NCBI GenBank assembly: GCA_030150565.1
Contig: JASLFR010000131.1
Coordinates: 1 to 5,301, forward strand
Origin: Cardiobacteriales bacterium
Lineage (GTDB): Bacteria; Pseudomonadota; Gammaproteobacteria; Cardiobacteriales; Wohlfahrtiimonadaceae
Direction: 5' to 3'
DNA length: 5,301 nt
Shown: positions 1 to 5,301 of the stretch, one piece after another
Layout: each line of letters starts with the position of its first letter
Position numbering within the stretch: the stretch's first letter is position 1
Notes under the pieces: model-generated
Database searches by the model: none
What the model was told of the DNA's origin: nothing
What the model saw: the letters and a program-made list of their open reading frames with translations, nothing else
Translations under genes and position numbers: made by a program

Positions 1-411
1 ATTCTTCCAACAGCTGACGTTAGCGCAACATTAGGAATGTCATTAGCAGTTGTTGCGTTAGTTCTCTTCTACTCATTTAAAGCGAAGGGTGCAGGGTTTA
101 TTAAAGAACTCTTCTCAGCACCATTCGGTATCTGGTTAGCACCAGCAAACTTCGTATTAAATATTGTTGAATATATCTCTAAAGCTTTCTCCCTTGGTAT
201 GCGACTCTTCGGAAATATGTTCGCAGGGGAGTTACTATTCTGTCTTATCGCTCTTTTAGGTGCGACAGCGACATGGTGGGGCTTTGGATTACACTGGATT
301 GCGGGATCAGCTTGGGCAATTTTCCATATCTTAATTGTTGTGCTTCAAGCTTATATCTTCATGACATTGACACTTGTATATTTAGGTCAAGCGCATGAGG
401 GGTCTCACTAA
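1..411 (+). CDS. atpB: F1Fo ATP synthase subunit a (AtpB), 3' half only
   Basis: Subunit a is the integral-membrane stator of Fo; it supplies the two proton half-channels beside the c-ring. The frame is open from base 1, so the gene enters from the left and only the last 136 residues are present, about half of the roughly 270 aa usual in E. coli. The ATG at 37 is an internal methionine, not the start: the upstream codons read ILPTADVSATLG, matching the conserved '(V/L)P(S/T)ADV' stretch of the family. The hallmark helix reads SLGMRLFGNMFAGELLF. Its arginine (codon 202-204) corresponds to the essential aArg210 of E. coli, with the equivalents of Asn214 and Glu219 four and nine residues on. The last helix has WAIFHILIVVLQAYIF, carrying the His245 and Gln252 equivalents. 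The gene ends in TAA, 67 nt before atpE. Identification is secure; the missing N-terminal part cannot be judged. Confidence 0.98.
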   Translation: MLPTADVSATLGMSLAVVALVLFYSFKAKGAGFIKELFSAPFGIWLAPANFVLNIVEYISKAFSLGMRLFGNMFAGELLFCLIALLGATATWWGFGLHWIAGSAWAIFHILIVVLQAYIFMTLTLVYLGQAHEGSH

Positions 412-415
412 GGAT

Positions 416-434
416 CAATCTGTATTAAAGATTG
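416..434 (+). other. Small inverted repeat in the atpB-atpE gap
   Basis: CAATCT (416-421) and AGATTG (429-434) are perfect complements around a 7-nt loop. GGGTTTTGATTT follows. The stem is only 6 bp with two G-C pairs, so it would be weak. It could be a chance repeat, a minor processing or stability element, or a spacer structure upstream of the atpE ribosome site. The T-run is interrupted and starts three bases after the stem, which argues against an efficient terminator. Confidence 0.3.
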
Positions 435-478
435 GGTTTTGATTTAATAGTTCTTATTAATAGTTAAGGAGTTTAGTT
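435..478 (+). promoter_or_regulatory. atpE translation initiation region: T-rich leader plus strong Shine-Dalgarno
   Basis: TAAGGAG at 465-471 is the best Shine-Dalgarno match in the window and sits 7 nt before the atpE ATG, an optimal spacing. The 30 or so bases upstream are T/A-rich (TTTTGATTTAATAGTTCTTATTAA), which in mRNA would be an unstructured U-rich stretch. In E. coli a U-rich leader ahead of atpE is a known translational enhancer that helps make c subunit in excess over the other Fo subunits. An equivalent role here is inferred from the similar layout. The in-frame TAG at 461 also fixes the atpE start, because no other start codon lies between it and the ATG. Confidence 0.65.
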
Positions 479-712
479 ATGGGTTTAGTAGCAATTGCTT
501 GTGGTATTATCGTTGGTCTTGGTGCAATCGGTGCAGCATTAGGTATCTCAATGCTCGGTTCTAAATATATCGAAGCATCAGCGCGTCAACCTGAAATTAT
601 GGATGCATTACTTCCTAAAGTATTTATCCTTGTTGGTCTTATCGATGCGGCGTTCCTTATCGGTGTTGGTATCGCAGTATTCTTCGGTATGACTGTATTC
701 GTAGGTGCTTAA
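479..712 (+). CDS. atpE: F1Fo ATP synthase subunit c (AtpE)
   Basis: Subunit c is the membrane hairpin protein that oligomerises into the proton-driven rotor ring of Fo. The 77-aa product is close to the usual 79-85 aa. Helix 1 (about residues 3-26) has the small-residue packing pattern GLGAIGAALGIS. The polar loop carries R36-Q37-P38, which contacts gamma/epsilon. Helix 2 carries the essential carboxylate Asp56 (codon 644-646) in GLIDAAFLIGVG, equivalent to Asp61 of E. coli. The position aligned with the Na+-ligand Gln32 of Ilyobacter is Ile23, and Ala57 follows the carboxylate, so the site is of proton type. The MGLVAIACG start and DAAFLIGVG stretch resemble betaproteobacterial c subunits from memory. 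The C-terminus (FFGMTVFVGA) lacks the 'ANPF' ending common in related c subunits. The start is fixed by an in-frame stop at 461 and a strong ribosome site. Confidence 0.98.
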   Translation: MGLVAIACGIIVGLGAIGAALGISMLGSKYIEASARQPEIMDALLPKVFILVGLIDAAFLIGVGIAVFFGMTVFVGA

Positions 713-715
713 TTA

Positions 716-756
716 AAGATTAAAACCGCTTTATTTATTAAAGTGGTTTTAGTTTT
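716..756 (+). terminator. Intercistronic hairpin after atpE, probable attenuator/terminator
   Basis: A near-perfect inverted repeat begins 3 nt after the atpE stop. Bases 716-733 pair with 739-756 around the 5-nt loop TTTAT: 18 consecutive pairs, three of them G-T wobbles (718/754, 720/752, 728/744). The core is TAAAACCGCTTTA paired with TAAAGTGGTTTTA. Counting from the GG of the right arm, the sequence runs TTTTAGTTTTAT, giving the A-tract, stem, T-tract architecture of a Rho-independent terminator, though GC content is low. The stem is nearly symmetrical, so it would look similar on the other strand. No promoter is obvious before atpF, so strong termination would starve five downstream genes. 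Partial termination, or 3'-end protection of an atpB-atpE mRNA, is the more plausible reading. Pairing is seen in the sequence; function is inferred. Confidence 0.6.
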
Positions 757-811
757 ATAGAGGCAGTAAGAATCAGATACTTAAGAAGACCAGATATAGG
801 ACATAGATTAA

Positions 812-1282
812 ATGAATATTAATGCTACCTTATTTGCCCAGTTTTTAGTCTTCTTTACTTTAGTTTGGGTGGTGATGAAGTTTATTTGGCCACCCTTAAT
901 TAAAGCTTTAGATGAGAGAAGGGCGACAATTAAGGAAGGCTTAGAGGCGGCAGAGAAGAATGTTGCAGCAAAAGCGAGCGCGGATGCTGAGATTCAACAA
1001 CTTCTTAAAGAGGCGCGTCTTGAAGCTTCAGAGATGGTTAAAAATGCACAAGATAATGCGGCGAGTGTGATTGAGCAGTCAAAGCTTGAGAGTCGTGAAG
1101 CAGGTGAGCGTGAGCTCGATGCGGCACGTGCTAAAATCGATTTAGAGATTAGCCAAGTGAGAGACGCACTTCGTAAAGAAGTTGTAGCTCTAAGCTTATT
1201 AGGTGCGAGTAAAATTGTTGGTGAAGAAGTTGATGAGAAGACTCATGCAAAAATGCTTGAAGAGTTAGCAAGTCAACTTTAA
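812..1282 (+). CDS. atpF: F1Fo ATP synthase subunit b (AtpF)
   Basis: Subunit b dimerises to form the peripheral stalk linking subunit a to delta and alpha, holding the stator against rotor torque. The 156-aa product equals E. coli b in length and starts the same way (MNINAT versus MNLNAT). A single N-terminal membrane helix (about 4-25) ends in KFIWPPL. Next comes Arg36, the equivalent of the functionally important bArg36, and a long highly charged Ala/Glu/Lys-rich helix (about 30-130) expected to form the coiled-coil dimer. The C-terminal part (LRKEVVALSLLGASKIVGEEVDE) matches the delta-binding end. The Shine-Dalgarno is modest: TAGGA at 797-801, 10 nt before the ATG, much weaker than that of atpE. 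That fits two b copies per complex against about ten c. The 99-nt gap upstream contains the 716-756 hairpin. Confidence 0.97.
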   Translation: MNINATLFAQFLVFFTLVWVVMKFIWPPLIKALDERRATIKEGLEAAEKNVAAKASADAEIQQLLKEARLEASEMVKNAQDNAASVIEQSKLESREAGERELDAARAKIDLEISQVRDALRKEVVALSLLGASKIVGEEVDEKTHAKMLEELASQL

Positions 1283-1308
1283 TTTTTATTGCGCTTCATC
1301 AAATCATG

Positions 1309-1343
1309 TTGGCAATCGGCATTAATTAGAATGCCATTGTTGA
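1309..1343 (+). other. Bulged hairpin in the atpF-atpH gap
   Basis: GGCATT (1318-1323) pairs with AATGCC (1330-1335) around the loop AATTAG. After one bulged C (1317), CAAT (1313-1316) pairs with ATTG (1336-1339). Three G-T wobbles and one T-A pair (1309-1312 with 1340-1343) can lengthen it. The following sequence (AAGTAATTATTGATAG) has no T-tract, so this is not a Rho-independent terminator. It may be an mRNA processing or stability element, or neutral spacer structure. The rest of this 87-nt gap shows nothing I can interpret. Confidence 0.45.
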
Positions 1344-1369
1344 AAGTAATTATTGATAGATAAATTGAT

Positions 1370-1918
1370 ATGGCAGAATTAGAAACAGTAGCAAGACCTT
1401 ATGCTAAAGCATTAATTATGATGGCAAAAGAAGATATGAGTAATGCCAGTAACTGGGATAACTATCTTCTGTCATTAAAAAGTGCGGTGGAGAGTGAAGA
1501 AGCGTTCTCTTTTATGCGTTCGCCCGAGGTCTCCTCTGCAGATAAAGAGCAGTTTTTAAGCAAAATCTCTGAAGAGTTGTTAGGTCGCAAGTTAACTGAC
1601 CAAGAGAAACAATTCTTATCAGTGATTGGTGAGGCTAAGCGTTTTGAAATCTTGCCAGCTATCTATGACGACTTTAAGGATCAGTTGCTAAAAGAACAGA
1701 ATGTTCTCAAAGCGTCGATTAAGAGTGCATATCCTCTAACGGATGCACAATATAAGATGTTTGTTGAAGCTCTTAAAAAGCGTTCTCAAAAAGAAGTTGA
1801 GTTAACTGTCTCTGTGGAGCCCGAGTTGATGGGTGGTGCAGTACTATCGATAGAAGATCGAGTTATTGATGGTTCAATTTTGGGTCGCTTAAATAAAATG
1901 ATCCGAACAATGAATTAA
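1370..1918 (+). CDS. atpH: F1Fo ATP synthase subunit delta (AtpH)
   Basis: Delta (OSCP in mitochondria) caps the F1 head, binding the N-termini of alpha and the C-termini of the b dimer. The 182-aa product compares with 177 aa in E. coli. The N-terminal helical domain (about 1-105) opens with the family signature TVARPYAKAL (residues 6-15). The C-terminal domain carries the conserved GGAVLSIEDRVIDGSILGRL stretch (from residue 155), including the Asp167-Gly-Ser motif. The ATG start gives the expected N-terminus, and an in-frame TAA at 1361 leaves only an unlikely ATT as an earlier start. No convincing Shine-Dalgarno precedes it: the bases before the ATG read TTATTGATAGATAAATTGAT. Translation may therefore be low or depend on the AT-rich leader. 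The gene stops 30 nt before atpA. Confidence in identity is high; delta is normally the least conserved F1 subunit. Confidence 0.96.
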   Translation: MAELETVARPYAKALIMMAKEDMSNASNWDNYLLSLKSAVESEEAFSFMRSPEVSSADKEQFLSKISEELLGRKLTDQEKQFLSVIGEAKRFEILPAIYDDFKDQLLKEQNVLKASIKSAYPLTDAQYKMFVEALKKRSQKEVELTVSVEPELMGGAVLSIEDRVIDGSILGRLNKMIRTMN

Positions 1919-1948
1919 GTAAAAATTTTATAGAGGAAGATTTAAAAG

Positions 1949-3496
1949 ATGCAATTAAATCCATCTGAGATTAGTGATCTCATTAAATCCAAGATTGAAG
2001 AGTTTGACGTCAAACCTGAAGAGCGTAAAGAGGGTACTGTTGTTAGCTTAACAGATGGTATCGCGACTGTTCATGGAATTGACTCTGTGATGCAGGGTGA
2101 GATGGTTGAACTCCCTCATGGCGTATACGGACTTGCTCTAAACCTTGAACGTGACTCAGTCGGTGTTGTTTTACTTGGAGATTACGAAAAGATCTCAGAG
2201 GGCGATCGTGTCATCTGTACGGGTAGAATCATTGAAGTACCGATTGGTCCTGAGTTACTTGGTCGTGTTGTTGATGCAATGGGTAACCCTATTGACGGTA
2301 AAGGTGAAATCGGTGCAAAGTTAACTGCTCCTATTGAGCAGATTGCGCCAGGTGTTATCGACCGTCAATCTGTTGATGAGCCGATGCAGACTGGTTATAT
2401 CGCAATTGACTCTATGGTTCCCGTTGGTCGTGGACAGCGTGAGTTAATCATTGGTGATAGACAGACTGGTAAAACAGCGATTGCAGTTGATACGATTATC
2501 AATCAGAAGGGTACAGGCATTAAATGTATCTATGTTGCGATTGGTCAGAAGAACTCAACGATTGCGAATATTGTTCGTAAATTAGAAGAGAATGGCGCAA
2601 TGGAGCACACAATCGTTGTTGCTGCTGGAGCTTCAGATTCTGCCGCTATGCAATATCTCTCAGCGTATGCTGGTTGTACGATGGGTGAGTACTTCCGCGA
2701 TCGTGGTGAAGATGCGCTTATCATCTATGATGACCTCTCTAAACAAGCAGTTGCATATCGTCAAATTTCACTTCTCTTGCGTCGTCCGCCAGGTCGTGAA
2801 GCGTATCCTGGAGATGTATTCTATCTTCACTCACGCCTACTTGAGCGTGCAGCACGTGTAAATGCAGATTATGTAGAGCGCTTTACTAATGGTGAAGTGA
2901 AAGGGAAGACAGGTTCATTGACTGCTCTACCAATCATTGAAACCCAAGCAGGGGACGTTTCAGCGTTCGTACCTACAAACGTAATCTCAATTACGGATGG
3001 TCAGATCTTCTTAGAATCCGATCTCTTTAATTCAGGTGTACGTCCAGCGATTAACGCAGGTATCTCAGTATCACGTGTAGGTGGTGCGGCTCAAACTAAG
3101 ATCATTAAGAAGTTAGGTGGTGGCGTACGTCTTGCGCTTGCTCAATATCGTGAGCTTGCAGCATTCTCACAATTCGCCTCAGATCTTGATGAGATGACTC
3201 GCCGTCAGCTTGAGCGTGGAGAGCGTGTAGTTGAATTGATGAAGCAGAATCAATATGCACCTTACTCATTAGCAGATATGGCATTGATTCTCTACGCAAT
3301 TGAGAATAATTATATTGATGATGTTGCACTAGATGAAGTGCGTACTTTTGCAGCAGATTTAATTCGCTCAGCACGTGCATCTAACAAAGCATTAATGGAT
3401 AAAATTGATGCAAGCGGTGATTATAATGATGAGATCGCTGCAGAATTGAAAGAGTTGTTAGAGAGCTATAAGAAAGGACAGAGCTGGAAAGCTTAA
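1949..3496 (+). CDS. atpA: F1Fo ATP synthase subunit alpha (AtpA)
   Basis: Alpha alternates with beta in the alpha3beta3 head; it binds nucleotide non-catalytically and completes the catalytic sites of beta. The 515-aa product is close to the 513 aa of E. coli, with the same numbering at key sites. An N-terminal delta-contacting helix and beta-barrel (about 1-93) is followed by the nucleotide-binding domain, with Walker A GDRQTGKT at 169-176 (Lys175). The Walker B strand ALIIYDDLSK includes Asp261. The arginine finger Arg376 lies in GISVSRVGGAAQTK, and a C-terminal helical domain (about 380-515) ends in SYKKGQSWKA. GAGGA at 1933-1937 lies 11 nt before the ATG. The start MQLNPSEISDLI matches the E. 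coli N-terminus MQLNSTEISELI. No frameshift or missing catalytic residue was seen. It is co-oriented with atpG, 52 nt downstream. Confidence 0.99.
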   Translation: MQLNPSEISDLIKSKIEEFDVKPEERKEGTVVSLTDGIATVHGIDSVMQGEMVELPHGVYGLALNLERDSVGVVLLGDYEKISEGDRVICTGRIIEVPIGPELLGRVVDAMGNPIDGKGEIGAKLTAPIEQIAPGVIDRQSVDEPMQTGYIAIDSMVPVGRGQRELIIGDRQTGKTAIAVDTIINQKGTGIKCIYVAIGQKNSTIANIVRKLEENGAMEHTIVVAAGASDSAAMQYLSAYAGCTMGEYFRDRGEDALIIYDDLSKQAVAYRQISLLLRRPPGREAYPGDVFYLHSRLLERAARVNADYVERFTNGEVKGKTGSLTALPIIETQAGDVSAFVPTNVISITDGQIFLESDLFNSGVRPAINAGISVSRVGGAAQTKIIKKLGGGVRLALAQYRELAAFSQFASDLDEMTRRQLERGERVVELMKQNQYAPYSLADMALILYAIENNYIDDVALDEVRTFAADLIRSARASNKALMDKIDASGDYNDEIAAELKELLESYKKGQSWKA

Positions 3497-3548
3497 TCAT
3501 CCTATTGAAGCTGTCGTCAAAATGGATAAATGAGTAGTCGAGGATTGA

Positions 3549-4442
3549 ATGTCAACAGGTAAAGAAGTTCGTAAAAAGATCAAGAGTGTCGGTAACACTC
3601 AGAAAATTACAAGTGCGATGGAGATGGTTGCAGCGAGCAAAATGCGCAAGACGCAGGAGCAGATGCAAAAGTCACGTCCCTATGCGAAACAAATTTTACG
3701 CTTAGCTGCTCATTTATCTGAAGCAACTGCTGAGGATCATAAGCATCCTTATTTAGTAGCTCGTCCCGAAGTTAAGCGCGTCGGTATCATTGTTATTAGT
3801 ACTGATCGAGGACTATGTGGAGGGTTAAACCACAACCTTTTCAAACTAGTCTCTGACTCTTTAACAATGTGGCACAAAGAGGGAGTGGAAGTTGATATTG
3901 TTACTATCGGTAGCAAAGCAAACTCCTTCTTTAGTCGCTATGGTGGAAATATAGTAGCTACAAGTGGACCTTTAGGTGATTCTCCTGAGCCCTCTCGTTT
4001 AATAGGGTTGGCTAAAGTTATGCTTGATAGTTTCGAAGAGGGAACTATTGATGAAGTTCACGTTTTTCACAATCTTTTTGTGAATACAATGACTCAAAAG
4101 CCCGTTCAAGATAAGTTATTGCCTGTAGATTCATCTCTTCTTGAAGAAGATGAGAAAGCGTTTGTTACAAACGATAATATGCAGTGGGATTATATCTACG
4201 ATCCTGCTCCAGAAGAGCTTATCGATACCGTATTAGAGCGTTATATCGAGTATTCAATTTGGCAAGCTGTAGTAGAAAATATTGCTTGTGAGATGGCGGC
4301 TCGTATGATTGCGATGAAGGCGGCAAGTGATAATGCGGCAGATCTTATCGAAGAGCTTGAGATTGTCTATAACAAGGCACGTCAAGCGGCGATTACGCAA
4401 GAGATTAGTGAAATTGTGAGCGGTGCGGCAGCAATCAATTAA
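3549..4442 (+). CDS. atpG: F1Fo ATP synthase subunit gamma (AtpG)
   Basis: Gamma is the central rotor shaft that turns inside alpha3beta3 and couples it to the c-ring. The 297-aa product compares with 287 in E. coli. The N-terminal helix (about 1-58) carries KSVGNTQKITSAMEMVAASKM, the strand that contacts beta during rotation. The globular domain (about 75-215) includes STDRGLCGGLN at 84-94. The C-terminal helix (about 225-297) ends in ARQAAITQEISEIVSGAA, the other half of the shaft coiled coil. An acidic loop between LLP (190-192) and WDY (213-215) is about 7 residues longer than in E. coli and accounts for most of the extra length. GAGGA at 3540-3544 lies only 4 nt before the ATG, a short spacing. 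The in-frame TGA at 3546-3548 directly before the ATG rules out an earlier start. Confidence 0.98.
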   Translation: MSTGKEVRKKIKSVGNTQKITSAMEMVAASKMRKTQEQMQKSRPYAKQILRLAAHLSEATAEDHKHPYLVARPEVKRVGIIVISTDRGLCGGLNHNLFKLVSDSLTMWHKEGVEVDIVTIGSKANSFFSRYGGNIVATSGPLGDSPEPSRLIGLAKVMLDSFEEGTIDEVHVFHNLFVNTMTQKPVQDKLLPVDSSLLEEDEKAFVTNDNMQWDYIYDPAPEELIDTVLERYIEYSIWQAVVENIACEMAARMIAMKAASDNAADLIEELEIVYNKARQAAITQEISEIVSGAAAIN

Positions 4443-4482
4443 CGGTTGAGTATTAAATATATTAACGAGGTTGAAACAAGAT

Positions 4483-5301
4483 ATGTCAGGTAAAATTGTT
4501 CAAGTAATTGGTGCTGTTGTAGACGTGGAATTTCCACGTGATTCAGTTCCAAGCATCTATAGCGCGCTAAAAGTGCTTGAAAATGGATTAGTATTAGAGG
4601 TACAGCAGCAGTTAGGTGATGGTGTTGTACGTACGATCGCAATGGGTAGCTCTGATGGATTACAGCGTGGCTTAGAAGTTGAAGATACTAAAGCGATGAT
4701 CTCAGTTCCTGTAGGTACTGCAACTTTAGGACGTATTATGGACGTTCTAGGGAATCCAATTGACCATGCAGGTGATATTGGAACAGATGAGCGTTGGGAA
4801 ATTCACCGTAAAGCACCAACCTATGAGGAGCAAGCAGGTTCTACAGAAGTTTTAGAGACTGGAATTAAGGTTATCGACTTACTCTGTCCATTTGCGCGTG
4901 GTGGTAAAGTTGGTCTCTTCGGGGGTGCGGGTGTTGGTAAAACCGTAAACATGATGGAGTTAATCAACAACATCGCTAAAGAGCACGAAGGTCTTTCCGT
5001 TTTCGCAGGTGTTGGTGAGCGTACTCGTGAAGGTAACGACTTCTACTACGAGATGAAAGATTCTAACGTATTAGATAAGGTTGCGATGGTTTACGGCCAG
5101 ATGAATGAGCCACCTGGTAACCGTCTGCGTGTAGCGCTTTCAGGTTTAACCATGGCGGAATATTTCCGTGATGAAGGACGTGACGTACTTCTCTTTATCG
5201 ATAATATCTATCGTTATACTCTTGCAGGTACTGAGGTTTCGGCACTTTTAGGTCGTATGCCTTCTGCGGTAGGTTATCAGCCTACACTTGCTGAAGAGAT
5301 G
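4483..5301 (+). CDS. atpD: F1Fo ATP synthase subunit beta (AtpD), 5' part only
   Basis: Beta carries the catalytic sites that make ATP from ADP and phosphate. The frame stays open from the ATG to the last base, giving 273 of the roughly 460 residues expected, so the gene runs off the right edge. The start MSGKIVQVIGAVVDVEFPRD matches the family N-terminus. The beta-barrel (about 1-75) is followed by the nucleotide-binding domain, with P-loop GGAGVGKT at 147-154 (Lys153) and GERTREG at 178-184. Glu179 there is the catalytic glutamate, equivalent to E. coli Glu181. Walker B DVLLFIDN has Asp240. NIYRYTLAGTEVSALLGRMP is the beta/gamma-proteobacterial form of a segment that reads more like NIFRFTQAGSEVSALLGR elsewhere. 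GAGGT at 4467-4471 lies 11 nt before the ATG. The DELSEED region and C-terminal domain lie outside the window. atpC would be expected to follow. Confidence 0.98.
   Translation, partial: MSGKIVQVIGAVVDVEFPRDSVPSIYSALKVLENGLVLEVQQQLGDGVVRTIAMGSSDGLQRGLEVEDTKAMISVPVGTATLGRIMDVLGNPIDHAGDIGTDERWEIHRKAPTYEEQAGSTEVLETGIKVIDLLCPFARGGKVGLFGGAGVGKTVNMMELINNIAKEHEGLSVFAGVGERTREGNDFYYEMKDSNVLDKVAMVYGQMNEPPGNRLRVALSGLTMAEYFRDEGRDVLLFIDNIYRYTLAGTEVSALLGRMPSAVGYQPTLAEEM

Noticed and set aside
37..39. ATG at 37 as the start of a short separate gene
   Set aside because: The frame is open upstream to base 1 and the upstream codons match conserved subunit a sequence, so this is an internal Met of a truncated atpB.
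753..781. Possible internal promoter before atpF (GATACT as a -10)
   Set aside because: The -10 matches only 4 of 6 bases and no acceptable -35 lies at 16-18 nt; AT-rich spacers give such matches by chance.
1309..1368. TTGGCA and TTGAAA as possible -35 elements before atpH
   Set aside because: Both match the -35 consensus at 5 of 6, but no convincing -10 lies at 16-18 nt from either.
1480..1488. AAGTGCGGT, identical to the core of the Haemophilus DNA uptake signal
   Set aside because: Only one copy was seen, inside atpH, without the AT-rich flank of the full signal; the proteins do not look like Pasteurellaceae. Probably chance.
2592..2861. 89-codon + strand open frame inside atpA
   Set aside because: It lies entirely within atpA in another frame, has no ribosome site or recognisable protein features, and atpA is a full-length conserved gene.
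3105..3380. 91-codon - strand open frame opposite atpA
   Set aside because: Antisense shadow of conserved atpA coding sequence; the His/Gln/Leu-rich product resembles no known protein.
3522..3533. Mini-ORF ATG GAT AAA TGA in the atpA-atpG gap
   Set aside because: Three codons with no ribosome site; nothing suggests a leader peptide.
4441..4475. Short direct similarity AACGGTTGA / AACGAGGTTGA and an AT-rich near-palindrome in the atpG-atpD gap
   Set aside because: Too short and imperfect; the second copy is simply the atpD ribosome-binding region.
4439..4642. 67-codon - strand open frame across the atpG-atpD junction
   Set aside because: Antisense to the atpD start; low-complexity product with no supporting signals.

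Overview
The window is an internal slice of a bacterial F1Fo ATP synthase (atp) operon. All genes are on the + strand in the canonical order atpB-atpE-atpF-atpH-atpA-atpG-atpD. atpB lacks its 5' half at the left edge and atpD is cut off at the right edge; the five genes between them are complete and look intact. I see no mobile element, CRISPR array, tRNA or rRNA, and no gene foreign to the operon.

Likely host: an AT-rich (judged by eye) member of the Beta/Gammaproteobacteria. AtpD has the beta/gamma-type 'DNIYRYTLAGTEVSALLGRMPSAVGYQPTL' region (split here only for reference: DNIYRYTLAG, then TEVSALLGRMPSAVG). AtpF is 156 aa, the same length as in E. coli, and AtpA (515 aa) has the same numbering for key residues as E. 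coli. The c subunit (MGLVAIACG start, GLIDAAFLIGVG in helix 2) resembles betaproteobacterial c subunits as I remember them. AT-rich gammaproteobacteria such as the Cardiobacteriales (Ignatzschineria/Wohlfahrtiimonas) are a guess only; a database search would be needed.

Layout: Fo genes come first: atpB (a, 1-411), atpE (c, 479-712), atpF (b, 812-1282). F1 genes follow: atpH (delta, 1370-1918), atpA (alpha, 1949-3496), atpG (gamma, 3549-4442), atpD (beta, 4483 to the edge). The genes do not overlap; gaps are 67, 99, 87, 30, 52 and 40 nt. Together they encode the proton channel (a plus c-ring), the peripheral stalk (b2 plus delta), the catalytic head (alpha3beta3) and the rotor shaft (gamma). 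Epsilon (atpC) would be expected just beyond the right edge. The c subunit has the proton-type ion site (Asp56, Ile23), so coupling to H+ rather than Na+ is expected.

The non-coding gaps hold the least ordinary signals. A long hairpin followed by a T-rich tract lies directly after atpE (716-756) and looks like an intercistronic terminator/attenuator. atpE itself has a strong Shine-Dalgarno with a T-rich leader, while atpF has a weak one and atpH has none that I can recognise. This fits the high demand for c subunit relative to b and delta. A bulged hairpin without a T-tract lies between atpF and atpH. I found no undescribed system here; this is housekeeping DNA with some possibly informative expression-tuning elements.
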